A stretch of 64,000 nt of DNA from an uncultured Maribacter sp. (GCF_947500985.1 NZ_CANMTX010000004.1:434001-498000), one strand, 5' to 3'. Counted from the first letter of the stretch, positions 27,905-38,169 are shown. Numbers and translations are program-made. Notes: generated by a model not told the origin, from the letters alone.

Positions 27905-28447
27905 TTACTCCGCTTTCTCATAAGCTTCCTTCAACCAGTCAATTAATTCGCCATCAACTTGGCTGGCATTAGTGAGTTGAACTCTATGTGTACACATGCT
28001 ACCAAATGGTCCTGAAGATTCTAGTCGGTCTGTAGTTGGTTTATTTTTTATTTTCAGTCCTAGGTCTATTCTTGTTTTGGTAGCGGGTTTTATAAGTGCA
28101 AATTGTTTTTTTCCAATAATACTTACTGTAGTTTTCTTTGGGGTAATGGTAACATCGTCACCAAATGTTTTTACCACTTTTAAAAGCGCTTCGAAAATAG
28201 GGATTAAACTCTCTTTTCCTTTATACTGCTGTGCAACTAAGTCGGTTGGGGAGTTGTTTTCTTCTTTAGATAAAGTGACGATAGTATTTGCAAATCCGTG
28301 TGTAACACCGTGTTCTTTCTTTAAAAAATTGACACCTTCAGAATGTTTAGTAAACGATTTAGTTTTTAATACATCTTTCCATTCGGTTAAAGATTTCCCA
28401 GTTTTCTCGGGCATATTATCAATCATGGTTTGTAGTGCCTTGTCCAT
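27905..28447 (-). CDS. DUF4287/DUF5655-type protein
   Basis: A 180-residue protein from ATG 28447; the frame opens nine codons earlier. The N-terminal 70 residues fit DUF4287 (MIDNMPEKTGKSLTEWKDVL, FLKKEHGVTHGFANTIV). The C-terminal 110 residues fit DUF5655 (YKGKESLIPIFEALLKVVKT, KKQFALIKPATKTRIDLGL). Both are small domains of unknown biochemical role. It has no signal peptide. It lies just upstream of the erythromycin-esterase-like gene on the same strand, 26 bases away, and may share a transcript, although a -7-like box (27900-27907) overlaps its end. Confidence 0.8.
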   Translation of the reverse strand: MDKALQTMIDNMPEKTGKSLTEWKDVLKTKSFTKHSEGVNFLKKEHGVTHGFANTIVTLSKEENNSPTDLVAQQYKGKESLIPIFEALLKVVKTFGDDVTITPKKTTVSIIGKKQFALIKPATKTRIDLGLKIKNKPTTDRLESSGPFGSMCTHRVQLTNASQVDGELIDWLKEAYEKAE

Positions 28448-28696
28448 TTTTTTAGGGTTTGGTATAAAAGTCAATTTACGAAAATTAAAATGTTTATGTG
28501 TACCGTTACTAATTCATCTTTCTTACCTAATTGTTTTATCCAAAGAAAAAACAACAATACTAAGTTTACATTGGGAATCTATCAATAAAATTGGCTTCAA
28601 CTCTTTTATATATAAAAATTTGGCGATTAAGCAATTGTGTGTTCTTTTTGCTGTTATTAGTGCTTATATTAGTTAGTACTGAAATCCCACTGTATT

Positions 28697-31600
28697 ATGG
28701 CTTTAAAAGTTGCAATTAAACACAAGACAAAATATATTTATGATAGAAGCATAAATCTATCTCCACACATATTCAGGTTACGACCTGCGCCACATAGTAG
28801 AACACCAATTGAGGCTTATTCCATAAAAATAAAACCAGAAAATCATTTTTTCAATTGGCAGCAAGATCCTTTTGGCAATTATATGGCTCGTATTGTCTTC
28901 CCGGACAAGACAACCGAGCTTTCTGTCGATGTAGAGATCATTGCAGATTTAAAGACGATTAATCCGTTCGATTTTTTTGTTGAAGAAGCGAGTGAAGAAT
29001 TTCCTTTTAAGTATTCTGAAGAAGCTAAAAAGGAGCTTTTACCTTATTTAGAAAAAGTAGAAAGTGGTCCGCTTTTGAAGGAATGGTTGTCTCAGATTGA
29101 TTTAACTCCACAAAGAAGTATCGATTTTTTAATTGGTCTTAATGCTGATTTGTATAACCACCTAAACTATACTTTACGTATGGATCCCGGAGTACAGACT
29201 TGCGAAGAAACATTAGAAGGTAAATTGGGGTCTTGTAGAGATTATGCTTGGCTATTGGTACAAACATTACGTCATTTAGGTTTAGCGGCACGTTTTGTAT
29301 CTGGGTATTTGGTACAATTAAAATCTGACGAAAAATCATTGGACGGGCCGTCTGGTCCTGAAGAAGATTTTACTGATTTACATGCATGGGCAGAAGTATA
29401 TTTGCCAGGTGCCGGTTGGATAGGCTTAGACGCCACCTCTGGTCTTTTTACTGGTGAAGGTCACATTCCTTTGGCATGTACGCCATCTTATGAGAGTGCA
29501 GCTCCTGTAAGCGGATTTACAGATTTTGCAGAAACCACCTTTGAATTTGAAAATTCGGTTACTAGAATATTTGAATCACCACGAGTAACAAAGCCATATA
29601 CAGAAGAGCAGTGGAATGCTATATATAATCTTGGTTTTAAGGTAGAAGAAGAATTACAGGCAAATGATGTTCGCTTGACCATGGGTGGTGAGCCCACTTT
29701 CGTTTCTATAGATGATATGGAGTCTGAAGAGTGGAATACTGCTGCAGATGGGCAACACAAAAGAGAACTGGCAAGTAAGTTGTCTATTCGCTTATTAGAG
29801 GTTTTTGGAAAGGGCGGATTGCTGCATCATGCACAAGGTAAGTGGTACCCAGGTGAAGCGCTACCTCGTTGGTTGATTGGTATTCACTGGAGAAAAGATG
29901 GAAAACCAATTTGGAAAGACCCAAGTTTACTGGCATCATTTTCTGAGGAATATAAAATGCCAAGAAATATTACCAAACGATTTTTAAAGACTTTGGGCGG
30001 CTATTTGGGTTGTAAAACCAATAGTGTAATGCCAGCCTATGAAGATGCTTTTTATTTCTTGTGGGAAGAAGGAAAGTTACCTGTAGATGTAAACCCGAAA
30101 AAATATAATAAAGACGATAGCCACCTGCGTAGAAAGTTAGGTGAGATTTTAGAACAAGGTTTAGGCAAAACGGTAGGTCATGTGTATCCGTTGATTAAAA
30201 AAGATAATAAATGGTTGACCAATAAATGGGAATTTAGAAATAAGAACTTACTGCTTACTCCCGGTAATTCGACAATTGGCTTGCGTTTACCTTTAGCGGC
30301 ATTGCCAAAAGACCCACCTATTCCGTCAGAACCAACTGCAGAGGTAGAGCTGTTTAAAAATACTCCTGATTTACCTATGACTGATGACGCTTTGCAAAAG
30401 CGAATGAAGTTGAAATCTACTTCGCACCCAAGAAAGCACCCTTATGTACGTACGGCAATTTGCGCCGAGGTTCGTGAGAAAAAGTTATTTCTATACTTAC
30501 CGCCATTAGACAGTGCAGAAGACTTTTTAGACTTGGTAGCATGTATAGAAGCTACCGCGAAAGAATTGAAAGTACCTGTTATTTTAGAGGGCTATGAGCC
30601 ACCAAGAGATAATAGGTTAGAGGTGTTGAAGGTGACGCCTGATCCAGGGGTGATCGAGGTAAATGTACATCCTGCTAAAAACTGGCAAGAATTAACAGAT
30701 AATACCTTAACTCTATATGCCGAAGCAAAACAAGCCCGTTTAGGTACAGAAAAATTTATGTTAGATGGCAAGCATACCGGTACAGGTGGTGGTAACCATG
30801 TAACCTTGGGCGGAGTAACGCCAGCTGATAGTCCGTTATTACGTAACCCACAATTACTAAGAAGTCTTTTGACATTCTGGCAACATCATCCAGGCTTATC
30901 TTACTTGTTTTCTGGTGCCTTTATAGGTCCTACAAGTCAGGCGCCACGAGTAGATGAGGCAAGGTTAGAGAATCTGTACGAACTTGAAATCGCCTTTTCT
31001 CAAATACCGGACGATGAAGAGGTTCCGTTTTGGATTACCGACCGATTATTCCGTCACCTATTAACAGATATTACGGGAAACACCCACAGGGCAGAATTCT
31101 GTATAGATAAATTATACTCGCCAGATTCTTCTTCTGGTCGCTTAGGTATATTAGAACTGCGTGCTTTTGATATGCCACCACATGCACAAATGAGTTTAAT
31201 GCAAATGTTGCTGGTACGTACATTGGTATCATGGTTTTGGAAAAAACCGTACAAGCATGATTTGGTACGTTGGGGTACAGAGTTACATGACAAGTTCTTG
31301 TTAGAGCATTATGTAAAAGAAGATATAAAAGATATCGTTGCGCAATTGAACGATGCGGGTTATCCGTTTAAGCTAGATTGGTTTGATCCATTTTTTGAAT
31401 TCCGCTTTCCGTTATATGGTTTAGTAGAAATCAATTCAATTCAGATGGAATTACGAATGGCGATAGAACCTTGGAATGTGCTTGGCGAAGAAATGACCGG
31501 TGGTGGTACATCGCGTTATGTAGATTCTTCATTAGAACGTGTACAGGTAAAAGTGAATAATTTTAATAGTAAGCGATATATATTGACCTGTAATGGGGTG

Positions 31601-32020
31601 AAAATAGAGCTCAGCTCAACCGGTACAAAAGGAGAGTATGTTGCTGGTGTTCGTTTCAAAGCATGGGAACCATGGTCGGCATTACACCCAACTATCGGTG
31701 TGGATACTCCGCTAGTTTTCGATATTGTTGATGATTGGAACAAGAAATCTATTGGTGGTTGTACTTATTTTGTAGCGCACCCTGGTGGGCGTTCTTATGA
31801 TACCTACCCGGTAAATAGTTTAGAGGCAGAATCGCGTAGAATCAATAGATTTTGGGATATAGGGGTAACACAAGATGAGGTAACTCCTACAGAATTGGTT
31901 GCTTCAACAAATTTTACGGGTAGAATGGTTGAACCTAAGGCAGGTTCAAATACATTTGTATACAAAGAGATGCCGATTAACCCCGAGTATCCTCATGTAA
32001 CAGATTTACGTAAGAAGTAA
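28697..32020 (+). CDS. transglutaminase-like protease fused to DUF2126 (predicted amidoligase)
   Basis: A very large 1107-residue cytoplasmic protein. Residues of about 1-80 are the bacterial transglutaminase N-terminal domain. Residues 150-260 are a transglutaminase-like core, with Cys in KLGSCRDYAWLLVQTLRHLG, His in DLHAWAEVYLPGAGWIGLD and Asp in the same segment. From about 310 to the end is DUF2126 (RLTMGGEPTFVSIDDME, KHTGTGGGNHVTLGG, RAFDMPPHAQMSLMQMLL, EPWNVLGEE). By recall, comparative studies of amidoligases linked such families with peptide-ligase chemistry. The stop overlaps the start of the ATP-grasp gene (TAATG), so the two are translationally coupled. Confidence 0.88.
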   Translation: MALKVAIKHKTKYIYDRSINLSPHIFRLRPAPHSRTPIEAYSIKIKPENHFFNWQQDPFGNYMARIVFPDKTTELSVDVEIIADLKTINPFDFFVEEASEEFPFKYSEEAKKELLPYLEKVESGPLLKEWLSQIDLTPQRSIDFLIGLNADLYNHLNYTLRMDPGVQTCEETLEGKLGSCRDYAWLLVQTLRHLGLAARFVSGYLVQLKSDEKSLDGPSGPEEDFTDLHAWAEVYLPGAGWIGLDATSGLFTGEGHIPLACTPSYESAAPVSGFTDFAETTFEFENSVTRIFESPRVTKPYTEEQWNAIYNLGFKVEEELQANDVRLTMGGEPTFVSIDDMESEEWNTAADGQHKRELASKLSIRLLEVFGKGGLLHHAQGKWYPGEALPRWLIGIHWRKDGKPIWKDPSLLASFSEEYKMPRNITKRFLKTLGGYLGCKTNSVMPAYEDAFYFLWEEGKLPVDVNPKKYNKDDSHLRRKLGEILEQGLGKTVGHVYPLIKKDNKWLTNKWEFRNKNLLLTPGNSTIGLRLPLAALPKDPPIPSEPTAEVELFKNTPDLPMTDDALQKRMKLKSTSHPRKHPYVRTAICAEVREKKLFLYLPPLDSAEDFLDLVACIEATAKELKVPVILEGYEPPRDNRLEVLKVTPDPGVIEVNVHPAKNWQELTDNTLTLYAEAKQARLGTEKFMLDGKHTGTGGGNHVTLGGVTPADSPLLRNPQLLRSLLTFWQHHPGLSYLFSGAFIGPTSQAPRVDEARLENLYELEIAFSQIPDDEEVPFWITDRLFRHLLTDITGNTHRAEFCIDKLYSPDSSSGRLGILELRAFDMPPHAQMSLMQMLLVRTLVSWFWKKPYKHDLVRWGTELHDKFLLEHYVKEDIKDIVAQLNDAGYPFKLDWFDPFFEFRFPLYGLVEINSIQMELRMAIEPWNVLGEEMTGGGTSRYVDSSLERVQVKVNNFNSKRYILTCNGVKIELSSTGTKGEYVAGVRFKAWEPWSALHPTIGVDTPLVFDIVDDWNKKSIGGCTYFVAHPGGRSYDTYPVNSLEAESRRINRFWDIGVTQDEVTPTELVASTNFTGRMVEPKAGSNTFVYKEMPINPEYPHVTDLRKK

Positions 32021-34581
32021 TGCCGACAACAAAAACGCGCTGGTTTAATAATTATGATACCCAAAAGGGCAATGATGAAATGTATTCATTGAACAATGGT
32101 ATGAAGCCCTATTGGAGTAAATTATTAACCGAATTTGACACTTTAGGAGTTACAGGTTTGACCGCCCGTCAAAAAGATATTGACTGGTTATTATCAGAGA
32201 ACGGTGTCACCTATAATGTTTATAACGACCCAAAAGGTATGCACAGGCCTTGGAACCTTAATGTGGTTCCTTTTATGCTGCACCAAGACGAGTGGACTAA
32301 GGTAGAGGCAGGCTTAAAGCAAAGGGCAGAACTGCTCAATTTGGTTCTTAAAGATGTCTATGGCGAACGAAAGCTGATTAAAAATGGCATAGTGCCCTAT
32401 GAAGTTATTTATGGACATCGTGGGTTTCTAAGGCAATGTTCTGGTATGGAACTTAAATTAGAACAATATCTATCAATTTATGCGGCAGATCTTTGTCGTG
32501 GTACAGATGGGCGTTTATGGGTCGTAAACGATCGTACAGAAGCACCTTCAGGTATGGGGTATGCGTTGGAAAATAGATCTACCACCAGTAGAATTCTGTC
32601 AGATATGTATGCTGAAATGAAGGTAAAGCGATTATCTGGCTTCTTTCAAGAATTCAATCAAATGCTTATTGATGCGGCGCCTGGTAAAAAAGAAAATCCT
32701 ACAATTGTAATTCTTACTCCCGGTTCACATAACGAAACCTATTTTGAGCATGCCTATATGGCTTCGTTCTTAGGGTATCCTTTAGTTCAGGGTAATGATT
32801 TGGTAGTGCGAGATGGTTTTCTCTGGATGAAATCATTGCAAGGCTTAAAGCAGATAGATGTTGTTTTACGAAGAGTTGACGATGCCTTTACAGATCCGTT
32901 AGAATTGCGTGAAGATTCTCATTTGGGCGTAGCCGGATTGCTAGATGTAGTACGAAGAAAAAATGTAGCCGTCATCAATCCTATTGGGAGCGGAGTAATT
33001 GAAAATCCAGGATTAATTCCATTCATGCCCGCAATTGCAAAGTACTTTTTGAAGGAAGAATTGAAATTACCTCAGATAGCGTCGTGGTGGTGTGGACAAG
33101 AGAAAGAAAGAAACTATGTGCTTGAGCATATATCTGAATTAGTTATAAAGAGAATAGATCGCACCAATAGAGAGAGTATATACTTTTGCGAGCAAATGAG
33201 CGCTAAAGAATTAGAAGAGCTTAAAAAAGTTATTCTAGAACGGCCTTATCGTTTTGTAGCGCAAGAGCGTATAAATTTTTCAACTGCACCTAACCTTTCC
33301 AAAGATAAATTAGAACCTAGAAATGTAGTCGCCAGATCATTTTGTATTGCATCTAAAGGTGAATATTCTGTTATGCCAGGTGGTTTAGTAAGAGTAGCAC
33401 CCGATGGCGAAACGGTAAGAGTTTCAAACCAAAGAGGAGGCACCAGTAAAGATTTTTGGATATTAGATGATGCTGAAATAAAAGAAGAAAAGAACAGACA
33501 TTGGCAAAAGAAATCATCGATAGCTATTTCTGGTCTTGATGATCTACCAAGTTTAACAGCCGAGAATTTATATTGGGCAGGTCGTTATGTAGGGCGTACA
33601 TTGGTAAATGCACGTTTTTTAAGAACTGTAATGCGCCAAATGGCAATTGTTCAAAATAGAGATGAAAAGCCAGATTCTGAGAAACTTAAAGTACTGTTTA
33701 AAGCAGTTACGCAATTAACAGGTACATACCCAGGGTTCGTGGAAAAGGACAAAGACGGTAAATTGGCAATGGATAATCCGTATGAAGAAATGTTGTCGGT
33801 AATTCTAGATAAGAATAGAATAGGCAGTTTGGCACATACCATTAGCATGTTCAGTAATTCTTATTACTCTATTCGTAATCTCTGGTCTTCAGATATGTGG
33901 CGTGTATTTGAAAATATTCAGAAACTATGGAATGCCTTGGTAGATGGCAAGGATCATTCAATCAACAAAATATTAAAAGTGTTGAATCAATTAATTACTC
34001 GCTTAATAGCATTTATGGGGTTAATTGAAGAAAGCATCATGGTGCAACAAGGTTTGTTGTTATATTTCATCGGCTTGCAATTAGAGCAAAGCACTTTAAA
34101 TATTACCAAATGCAGAGCCTTATTGACTATAAAATATGATGAGCAGGTAGAGTATGACCTGTTAGAGTATTTATTGACCAGTCACGAAAGTTTAAATATT
34201 TACAGATATAGTTACCGCTCTCATATAGAGTTGGCACATGTATTAGATTTGGTAGTGTTAGATTTAGACTATGCACGTTCGTTGACTTTTATGATCAATC
34301 GCATTCAAAAAGATATTGCACGTTTGCCACATTCTAAACATGACCACCAATTAAACAATTATCAAAAGTATGTTTTCGAAGCATTTTCTAAGTTGAGGTT
34401 GGCAGAGTCTTCAAAACTAGCAATGACGAAATCAGAAACAGATTTTAAACGAGAAGATTTAGATACGCTGTTAGAAGAACTAACAGATTTGTTGTATAAG
34501 GCATCCCAATCTATCTCAAATACCTATTTCAATCATACAGACAAGCAGACACAATTGTTTACGCAGTCTTTTCCTATTTGA
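32020..34581 (+). CDS. circularly permuted ATP-grasp fused to an alpha-E domain
   Basis: An 853-residue protein. The first 480 residues match the circularly permuted ATP-grasp group (DUF404/407): GMHRPWNLNVVPFMLHQDEW, GYPLVQGNDLVVRDGFLWMK, DVVLRRVDDAFTDPLELRED, FVAQERINFSTAP. ATP-grasp enzymes make amide bonds through acyl-phosphates. The remaining 320 residues are the all-helical alpha-E (DUF403) domain, opening LTAENLYWAGRYVGRTLVNA and ending with long helices. In many bacteria these are two genes, so the fusion is notable. It is the middle gene of a tightly coupled operon with two transglutaminase-like proteins, and the product may be an unknown peptide or peptide modification (inference). 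Confidence 0.88.
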   Translation: MPTTKTRWFNNYDTQKGNDEMYSLNNGMKPYWSKLLTEFDTLGVTGLTARQKDIDWLLSENGVTYNVYNDPKGMHRPWNLNVVPFMLHQDEWTKVEAGLKQRAELLNLVLKDVYGERKLIKNGIVPYEVIYGHRGFLRQCSGMELKLEQYLSIYAADLCRGTDGRLWVVNDRTEAPSGMGYALENRSTTSRILSDMYAEMKVKRLSGFFQEFNQMLIDAAPGKKENPTIVILTPGSHNETYFEHAYMASFLGYPLVQGNDLVVRDGFLWMKSLQGLKQIDVVLRRVDDAFTDPLELREDSHLGVAGLLDVVRRKNVAVINPIGSGVIENPGLIPFMPAIAKYFLKEELKLPQIASWWCGQEKERNYVLEHISELVIKRIDRTNRESIYFCEQMSAKELEELKKVILERPYRFVAQERINFSTAPNLSKDKLEPRNVVARSFCIASKGEYSVMPGGLVRVAPDGETVRVSNQRGGTSKDFWILDDAEIKEEKNRHWQKKSSIAISGLDDLPSLTAENLYWAGRYVGRTLVNARFLRTVMRQMAIVQNRDEKPDSEKLKVLFKAVTQLTGTYPGFVEKDKDGKLAMDNPYEEMLSVILDKNRIGSLAHTISMFSNSYYSIRNLWSSDMWRVFENIQKLWNALVDGKDHSINKILKVLNQLITRLIAFMGLIEESIMVQQGLLLYFIGLQLEQSTLNITKCRALLTIKYDEQVEYDLLEYLLTSHESLNIYRYSYRSHIELAHVLDLVVLDLDYARSLTFMINRIQKDIARLPHSKHDHQLNNYQKYVFEAFSKLRLAESSKLAMTKSETDFKREDLDTLLEELTDLLYKASQSISNTYFNHTDKQTQLFTQSFPI

Positions 34582-34583
34582 TT

Positions 34584-35474
34584 ATGATATTTAACGTTAC
34601 ACATATCACTAAATACGATTATAATGCTCCAGTAAGCTATTGTCATAATATAGCAACGCTACGTCCCAGAGAATCTAAAGGGCAAGAGTTGTTAGAATAC
34701 AGTATTGATATTTCGCCAGAACCGGCAGAAATAAGTGAACGAGTAGATTTCTTCGGTAATTATATTACCCGTTTTTCCATACAGACAGAACATAGAACTT
34801 TAAAGGTTACAACTCGAAGTAAAATTAAAAGAGAATACGCTCAGTTTCACGAATCGTTCAATAGTGATGCCTGTAAGAGTGTAACAATGAGTGATGCCCT
34901 TACAGCATTAAATGGCATGCACCCAGAAATTTTAGAGGCAAAGCAGTATATACTAGAATCTATTTTTATAAGAAGAACAGATAAGGCAATTCGTGATTAT
35001 GCTGAAATATCATTTAAAGGGAATAGGTCGGTTTTTGAAGCCGCTTACGAATTGATGCAACGCATTTATACCGATTTTGATTTTGATTCAGAATTCTCGA
35101 CCATATCTACTCCTATAGAAGAGGTAATGAAAGAGAAGAAGGGTGTCTGTCAAGATTTTGCTCAAATTGCAATTGCCTGTATAAGATCTATTGGTTTACC
35201 GGCAAGATATATAAGTGGGTATATAGAAACATTGCCTGCCCCTGGTAAAAAGAAGTTGGTAGGTGCAGATGCGTCACATGCGTGGTTTGCTATTTTTATA
35301 CCAGGCTTTGGTTGGGTAGATTTTGACCCTACAAATAATCAAATTCCAAAAAATCAACATATTGTAGTGGGTTGGGGTAGGGATTATTATGATGTGCCAC
35401 CTTTAAAAGGTGTGGTATATGGTAGCGGACAGAGTAAATTGCATGTATCGGTTGATATTGCAGCGGTAGTATAG
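34584..35474 (+). CDS. transglutaminase-like cysteine protease family protein
   Basis: A 296-residue protein from ATG 34584, two bases after the stop of the ATP-grasp gene; a TTG two codons earlier would overlap. The N-terminal beta domain (MIFNVTHITKYDYNAPVSYC) is the Bact_transglu_N type. The core has catalytic Cys in EKKGVCQDFAQIAIACIRSI, His in GADASHAWFAIFIPGFGWVD and Asp in FDPTNN. No signal peptide is visible. It probably hydrolyses or transfers an amide bond in the same pathway as the ATP-grasp and DUF2126 proteins, for example trimming a product (inference). Confidence 0.88.
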   Translation: MIFNVTHITKYDYNAPVSYCHNIATLRPRESKGQELLEYSIDISPEPAEISERVDFFGNYITRFSIQTEHRTLKVTTRSKIKREYAQFHESFNSDACKSVTMSDALTALNGMHPEILEAKQYILESIFIRRTDKAIRDYAEISFKGNRSVFEAAYELMQRIYTDFDFDSEFSTISTPIEEVMKEKKGVCQDFAQIAIACIRSIGLPARYISGYIETLPAPGKKKLVGADASHAWFAIFIPGFGWVDFDPTNNQIPKNQHIVVGWGRDYYDVPPLKGVVYGSGQSKLHVSVDIAAVV

Positions 35475-35627
35475 ATTGGGTGTTTGGTTTAAGAATAGGC
35501 CATACCCACCAAATCGGTTAGTTCCCCCGAAATACCTTTTCGGTAGGATGGCCATAGCACTAAATATTTATAGATATTGACTAGTATTTATTCTTGTTTT
35601 AAGTAGGGCGAAATTAATACCATTCTA

Positions 35628-35653
35628 TGAAAAAGCATTACGGTTTTCCGTAA
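35628..35653 (-). terminator. probable terminator of the kinase-regulator pair
   Basis: TTACGG-TTTT-CCGTAA forms a 6-bp stem at 35638-35653. On the minus strand it is followed by TGCTTTTTC, 21 bases after the response-regulator stop. Confidence 0.55.
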
Positions 35654-35673
35654 AGCGGTGTAAGTTTCAGTTT

Positions 35674-36339
35674 TTAAATCAGCCCTAAATCTTTCACTAT
35701 AGCCACAAGGTGTATAGCATTGTTGGCATTGAATTGAATACGTAATTTATTTAAACGCTTTTCAATAGAACTTAAGCTGGCAGGTGAAATATTCTCTTTT
35801 CTATATAATGCACTAATTTCATCTTGAGATAATCCTTTACTTAGATTATCTAGAAGAGAAATATCGTAATCATCTATCTCTAATTCATTTTCACTGCTAA
35901 AGGCATTAGCCACTTCAGGAGATAAAAAAGTATTGCCCTCAGCTATTTCAGTAATAGCTTGTGTAAGATTTTTGAGTCCGTTTCTGCTCTTACATACATA
36001 GGCATCAATATGATGCTGTGTAAACAAAGTTCTTACGGCTTGTAATCTATCTTCAACAGAATAGACAATAACTTTTAATTCTGGAAATTCTGTTTTTAAT
36101 TTTTCTACTAGCGAATGCCCAGAAGGGTAGGATTGTGATCTATGGTCTACTTTAAAAGATAGGTCAGATATTACCAAATCAAAAGACTCGCCATCTAGGT
36201 TGGCTCTTTTAACTTTTAAGTATGCATCATCACAGTACTGTACTTGGTCTATTTGTGAAACCCCTAATTCGGTAAGTAATGAAAATACACCTTTATTGAT
36301 GTCTTCCATATCTTCTGCGATTAAAACTTTTTTGAACAT
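35674..36339 (-). CDS. NarL/LuxR-type response regulator
   Basis: A 221-residue regulator. The receiver domain (1-130) has an acidic pocket in VLIAEDMEDINKG, an Asp in FDLVISDLSF and a Lys in AYVCKSRNGL. The C-terminal 60 residues form a LuxR-like helix-turn-helix (LSKGLSQDEISALYRKENIS, SLSSIEKRLNKLRIQFN). It begins 3 bases after the stop of the kinase gene on the same strand, so it is surely its partner. The HTH is more diverged than in textbook LuxR proteins, as in many Bacteroidetes regulators of this kind. Targets are unknown. Confidence 0.85.
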   Translation of the reverse strand: MFKKVLIAEDMEDINKGVFSLLTELGVSQIDQVQYCDDAYLKVKRANLDGESFDLVISDLSFKVDHRSQSYPSGHSLVEKLKTEFPELKVIVYSVEDRLQAVRTLFTQHHIDAYVCKSRNGLKNLTQAITEIAEGNTFLSPEVANAFSSENELEIDDYDISLLDNLSKGLSQDEISALYRKENISPASLSSIEKRLNKLRIQFNANNAIHLVAIVKDLGLI

Positions 36340-36342
36340 GCG

Positions 36343-38007
36343 TTAAATTATTATTGATGCCTTAAAGCCATCACCTTGCTTAGATTCAAAATTAATAGTT
36401 CCATTTAAAGAAGCGATACGGGAATCCGTATGTTGAAGCCCATTTTTTTTAAAAAGATCACAACCAACGCCATTATCACGGTAAATTATTTGAATTTTAG
36501 ACCCTTCTTTTTTGAAAACTAGTGTAACAAAAGTTGCCTGGCTGTGTTTTCGCATATTGGTCATAAGTTCTTGTAAGACCCTATAAATAGCAGTTTTTTT
36601 ATGTTCTGTTACATTGTTCCATGGCATTTTAGATAGGTTGCGGGTAATCACATTTACCTTGTTGTTTTTGTAGCCAAGTAATAAATCATTTAATTGAAGA
36701 TCAAAATCATTTCTTAGGTCAATAGCACTATTTTCTCTTGAAATATCTCTTGTCTTGGTATAAATATTCTCCAATTCGTCAATAATTTTGCTGTCGATAC
36801 CTGAATTATTTTCAAGTGTGGTCATCACTTTATACATGTCGTTAGCTACTTCATCATGTACTTTTTTAGCAATTCTGGTTTCTGTTTTATAGATTTCTTC
36901 AATTTTAGCTTTGCGGTATCTGTTGCGATAGATAAAATAAGAACTAACTAAGATTAAAAAAATAATAAAGGCAAGCGATTGATATGCCAGTCGTTTACGA
37001 GATTCAATTTCTTGAAGAAGAATACTAGCTTGGGTTTTCTTTTGTTCTTCAGCTACATTGTATTTTAAAAAGGCATTTTTGTTTTCAGCTACCTGTTTTG
37101 CATTATTTATACTATCGTTCAATCTTTTGTATTCATGAATAAGTGGATTATTACTTAAATTCATAAGATGTGATATAGAGTTAAGCTTAAAAGAGCTGCT
37201 ATTAATTTTGGTAGATAGGTTTAGAGCCTTTTCAGCATAAAATATAGCCGTAACGGTATCTTCTCGGTCTAAATAATACTCTGATAAATGTGTGTTACTA
37301 GAATGTAGACCGGTAAGGTCATGGTTATTTTCTCGTAGATGTAGCGCTTTTTTTAAATTTGGTAATGCTTCTGGTAAATTTAGTTTAGATTGTACATAAC
37401 CTAAATTATCAACTACCATAGCCAATTGTTGTTCGTCATTAAGTTGTAGTCGTATTTCATGCAGTATAGTATATATACCTAGTGCATTTATATAATCTAG
37501 CTGATCTTTGTAAATGTTGGCTTTATTATTTAAGATAATAACACTGTCTTTTAACTTATTGGCAATAAGTAAAGCCTTTTCAAAAGTCTTTATGGCTTCT
37601 ACAGGATTACTTGACGCTCGGTAAATACGTCCTAGTTGATTGTAGATGCCAACTCTAGAGTTAATTAAAGTGTCTTTTGAAGGCATAGGTTGAATAAGGT
37701 TCAAAGCTTCAACAATATGGTTTTCGCTATTGAAATTGTTCCCTATTTTAAATTCTGCAATAGACAGCAGCCGTAAATCATAAATAGCATTTAAGGTATC
37801 GTGTATTTTTAGATCAGTTTCTTTTTTTTTTGTAAAAAAGTTAATCCCCGATGGTAAGTCATTTGGATTTACGGGGCTTATAATAGCTTTTCTATAATAA
37901 CGAGAACTATCAGAAGAGATTTGTGCTAAGGATTTTAAGGGTAAGCAAAATGCAAGAAAGATAAAGATTAGACTGTAAGGGTTAAATGAAATTTTGCTGT
38001 ACTCCAT
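36343..38007 (-). CDS. TPR-containing sensor histidine kinase
   Basis: A 554-residue kinase with an export signal (SLIFIFLAFCLPLKSLAQ). Residues of about 70-300 form tetratricopeptide-like repeats in the periplasm (IYNQLGRIYRASSNPVEAIK, LNNKANIYKDQLDYINALGI). One membrane span follows at about 345-365 (LAFIIFLILVSSYFIYR). The cytoplasmic part has a HisKA_3-like phospho-acceptor His in KKVHDEVANDMYKV and a HATPase domain (ELMTNMRKHS, YRDNGVGCDLF). It is co-transcribed with the regulator gene, 3 bases apart. Such kinases typically sense envelope or peptide-related states, but no signal is known here. Confidence 0.87.
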   Translation of the reverse strand: MEYSKISFNPYSLIFIFLAFCLPLKSLAQISSDSSRYYRKAIISPVNPNDLPSGINFFTKKKETDLKIHDTLNAIYDLRLLSIAEFKIGNNFNSENHIVEALNLIQPMPSKDTLINSRVGIYNQLGRIYRASSNPVEAIKTFEKALLIANKLKDSVIILNNKANIYKDQLDYINALGIYTILHEIRLQLNDEQQLAMVVDNLGYVQSKLNLPEALPNLKKALHLRENNHDLTGLHSSNTHLSEYYLDREDTVTAIFYAEKALNLSTKINSSSFKLNSISHLMNLSNNPLIHEYKRLNDSINNAKQVAENKNAFLKYNVAEEQKKTQASILLQEIESRKRLAYQSLAFIIFLILVSSYFIYRNRYRKAKIEEIYKTETRIAKKVHDEVANDMYKVMTTLENNSGIDSKIIDELENIYTKTRDISRENSAIDLRNDFDLQLNDLLLGYKNNKVNVITRNLSKMPWNNVTEHKKTAIYRVLQELMTNMRKHSQATFVTLVFKKEGSKIQIIYRDNGVGCDLFKKNGLQHTDSRIASLNGTINFESKQGDGFKASIII

Positions 38008-38169
38008 TCCTCTAAAGTAAATACATTTTATGTATTTATATTTCTGATTTCAATAATGATTTGTGTGAGATACACATTTAAAAATAAATAAAAATTTATT
38101 GGATTGATAATTAGTGGTTTAGGCTATTTAAATATTTTTTTAATTAAAATTTATATGCCTAGTAATTAA

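Noticed and set aside
27996-28676. Long plus-strand frame opposite the DUF4287 gene (226 codons)
   Set aside because: It is antisense to a gene with clear domain motifs. Its translation is low-complexity hydrophobic and Cys-rich, typical of an antisense shadow in AT-rich DNA.
35530-35560. CCGAAA/TTTCGG hairpin after the last transglutaminase gene
   Set aside because: No T run follows and the stem is short, so it is not convincing as a terminator.
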